Below are positions 62,246 through 64,000 of a stretch of DNA of 64,000 nt, piece by piece (the stretch's first letter is position 1; each line of letters starts with the position of its first letter). Made by a program: the position numbers and the translations under genes. The DNA comes from Aliivibrio salmonicida LFI1238 (GTDB lineage Bacteria; Pseudomonadota; Gammaproteobacteria; Enterobacterales; Vibrionaceae): the NCBI RefSeq assembly GCF_000196495.1, contig NC_011312.1, positions 2,232,001-2,296,000 of the forward strand, written 5' to 3'. The notes beneath the pieces were generated by a model. That model was not told the DNA's origin and searched no databases. It saw only the letters and a list, made by a program, of their open reading frames with translations.

Positions 62246-62800
62246 CTAATCATCAGCATTAAGTAGATCATCTTTCGCTGCAGCAAGATATTGCATCATT
62301 GACCAGTACGTTAGTATGGTGGCTACATAAAGTGCAACATAACCAACCCACACCATCCAATCATCATAACGCCAAATTAAAACCCACAATGCGAACATTT
62401 GAGAAACGGTTTTAACTTTTCCAACCCAAGAAACAGCAACACTTGCACGTTTACCTATTTCTGCCATCCATTCTCTTAAAGCAGAAATAATCAGTTCACG
62501 CCCTATCATGGTAATCGCAGGAATTGTGATCCAAATACTATGATAATGTTCGGTAATTAAAATTAAGGCCGCAGCAACTATTACTTTATCTGCTACAGGA
62601 TCTAAAAAGGCACCAAATCGAGAGGTTTGTCCTAGCTTTCTTGCTAGTAACCCATCCAACCAATCAGTAAAGCCTGCTACCCAAAAAACCATCGCAGCAG
62701 CAACTGCAGACCATTCATAAGGTAAATAGAAAACAACAACAAACACTGGAATAAGTGCAAGTCGGATAAACGTGAGTATATTTGGTATCGTTAATCGCAT
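62246..62800 (-). CDS. pgsA: CDP-diacylglycerol-glycerol-3-phosphate 3-phosphatidyltransferase
   Basis: A 184-residue inner-membrane enzyme making phosphatidylglycerol phosphate, the committed step to acidic phospholipids. The CDP-alcohol phosphatidyltransferase motif is complete: D49-G50...A53-R54...G63...D67...D71 (DWLDGLLARKLGQTSRFGAFLDPVADK, shown here by its residues). Several transmembrane helices flank it. It follows uvrC by 44 nt on the same strand and precedes the tRNA operon, as in E. coli. Confidence 0.97.
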   Translation of the reverse strand: MRLTIPNILTFIRLALIPVFVVVFYLPYEWSAVAAAMVFWVAGFTDWLDGLLARKLGQTSRFGAFLDPVADKVIVAAALILITEHYHSIWITIPAITMIGRELIISALREWMAEIGKRASVAVSWVGKVKTVSQMFALWVLIWRYDDWMVWVGYVALYVATILTYWSMMQYLAAAKDDLLNADD

Positions 62801-62844
62801 AATAATTCTTTAGTTTTGGTACGCGGGTCTATGGTGCGCTTTTT

Positions 62845-64000
62845 TTACCCTTGTTTCAACGCATCCTGTATTTTTTCTGCTAAAGAGCGGCTAATACCTG
62901 GCACTTTGCTTATTTCTTCAACACTTGCCTTTTTTAATTCTTGTAGACCACCTAAATATTGTAATAATGCTTGTCTCCGCTTAGGACCGACACCTTCAAT
63001 GTGTTGCAATGTACTGGTTTTTCTTACTTTAGCGCGCTGAGCACGGTGCCCGCTAATCGCATGATTATGACTCTCATCACGAATATGTTGTATTAAATGC
63101 AATGCAGGCGAATCACTTGGCATCGAAAACTCTTCTCCTGTAATTTTCACCAGAGTCTCTAGCCCATGCTTTCTTGTCACTCCTTTTGCAATCCCAAGTA
63201 ATAACGGTCTTTTAGGCCAATCTCCCCAATGCTGACGAATAACGTCGTAAGCTCTGTTCAATTGCCCTTTTCCTCCGTCAATAAACACAATATCAGGGAT
63301 TTTATCAATATCCAATTGCTTACTATAACGACGCTCTAAAACTTGAGCCATCGCGGCGTAATCATCCCCTCCAGTAATACCGGTAATATTGTATCGACGA
63401 TATTCCGATTTTACTGGCCCTTCTTGATTAAATACAACGCATGACGCAACGGTTTTCTCTCCCATCGTATGACTGATATCAAAACATTCCATACGTTGGA
63501 TAGATGCTAAAGAAAGCGCTTCTTCTAACTGTTTAAATCGCTGATAAACCGTAAGCTTATGGTTAGCCTTACTCGTTAAGGCCGACAATGCATTCGTATC
63601 CGCGAGTTTTAAATAGCGACCTTTCATTCCTTTAGGGTTTAATTGAAATAACACTTTACGGCCAGACAGCTCCGTTAATGCCTGCTCTAGCCCTTCACTC
63701 TCAAATTCAAAACTGGTAATCACTCGATTGGGAATAGTGCGCCCTTGACTATGGTTTAAATAATATTGAGTGAGAAAACTAGAAAACACTTCCTCTTTCT
63801 CAGTTTTAGCTGGAATTTTAGGAAAAAAGCTACGGCTGCCTAAAATCTTTCCATGCCGAATCATTAACAAGTGAATACAAGCGAGTCCATTTTCAATTGT
63901 AAAACCTAATACATCAAGATCGTCACTACTTTCATCCGAAACATATTGTTGTTCTTGTACGCGTCTCATTGATTGAATTTGATCACGAATTGTCGCTGCT
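62845..64000 (-). CDS. uvrC: Excinuclease ABC subunit C (5' end beyond window)
   Basis: The C-terminal 385 codons of UvrC, the nuclease of nucleotide excision repair. The frame stays open to the right edge (AATIRDQIQSMRRVQEQQ). Visible are the end of the UvrB-interacting helix region, the RNase H-like 5'-incision domain (MECFDISHTMGEKTVASCVVFNQ; YRRYNITGITGGDDYAAM; DIVFIDGGKGQLN) and a C-terminal double helix-hairpin-helix (LQHIEGVGPKRRQALLQYLGG; VPGISRSLAEKIQDAL). It is co-oriented with pgsA, the standard gene pair. Confidence 0.97.
   Translation of the reverse strand, partial: AATIRDQIQSMRRVQEQQYVSDESSDDLDVLGFTIENGLACIHLLMIRHGKILGSRSFFPKIPAKTEKEEVFSSFLTQYYLNHSQGRTIPNRVITSFEFESEGLEQALTELSGRKVLFQLNPKGMKGRYLKLADTNALSALTSKANHKLTVYQRFKQLEEALSLASIQRMECFDISHTMGEKTVASCVVFNQEGPVKSEYRRYNITGITGGDDYAAMAQVLERRYSKQLDIDKIPDIVFIDGGKGQLNRAYDVIRQHWGDWPKRPLLLGIAKGVTRKHGLETLVKITGEEFSMPSDSPALHLIQHIRDESHNHAISGHRAQRAKVRKTSTLQHIEGVGPKRRQALLQYLGGLQELKKASVEEISKVPGISRSLAEKIQDALKQG

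Noticed and set aside
1..64000. CRISPR array, rRNA operon, integron or replication origin
   Set aside because: No regularly spaced short repeats, rRNA-like sequence, attC sites with integrase, or clustered DnaA boxes were seen.

Overview
The window is AT-rich chromosomal DNA of a marine gammaproteobacterium of the Vibrionaceae, most likely Aliivibrio (fischeri/logei/salmonicida type). This rests on the gene content: an aryl polyene (APE) operon with an ammonia-lyase gene in the order I recall for Vibrio fischeri, the Vibrio norspermidine pathway, TorS/TorT, many chemoreceptors, and two copies of one IS66-family element. The genus is inference; no species marker was compared.

Layout. 1-5090: the start of a phospholipase D-like lipoprotein gene (runs off the left edge), a 42-codon lipoprotein-like ORF, radD, a cytochrome c-prime gene, rplY and an hslJ-like lipoprotein gene. 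5128-7433: IS66 copy 1, flanked by a perfect 8-bp target duplication and inserted at the stop codon of apeR. 7408-22687 (minus strand): a tightly overlapping APE operon, apeC-D-E-F-G-H-I-J, ammonia-lyase, apeK-L-M-N-O-P-Q-R. 22826-25895 (plus strand, divergent): a BamE-like lipoprotein, a methyltransferase and a flavin-dependent halogenase-like enzyme. 25981-32806: yecM/argS and yfbV/ackA-pta, in the same neighbourhoods as in E. coli. 32933-35247: IS66 copy 2, without target duplication, replacing the 3' end of a chemoreceptor gene. 37187-40694: pstSCAB without phoU. 40858-42832: scraps of a prophage (portal, holin, endolysin) plus a broken colicin/pyocin-type immunity gene. 43254-55408: an outer-membrane barrel protein and the conserved yccT / mgsA-helD-yccS block, interrupted by a chemoreceptor gene and torS/torT. 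55475-60845: the norspermidine operon (2,4-diaminobutyrate aminotransferase-decarboxylase fusion, carboxynorspermidine dehydrogenase, nspC), preceded by a hairpin-rich 5' region. 61471-64000: a tRNA operon (Cys-Gly-Leu-Gly) downstream of uvrC-pgsA, as in enterobacteria.

How the genes work together. The APE genes form a dedicated type II polyketide system: the lyase and ApeH supply and load an aryl starter; KS/CLF, KR and two DH subunits build the polyene on two ACPs; acyl/glycosyl transferases and a LolA/MMPL/lipoprotein set attach and export it; the divergent methyltransferase and halogenase-like flavoenzyme probably decorate the ring. AckA-Pta, MgsA and Pst cover acetate overflow, methylglyoxal bypass and phosphate uptake. 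The norspermidine operon converts aspartate semialdehyde to the polyamine used in vibrio biofilm signalling.

The least explained items are the structured region upstream of the norspermidine operon, the halogenase-like gene with all its family motifs intact, the IS-linked rearrangement at copy 2, and a cluster of nine base losses within about 100 bp of IS copy 1 that may be a sequence-quality artefact.
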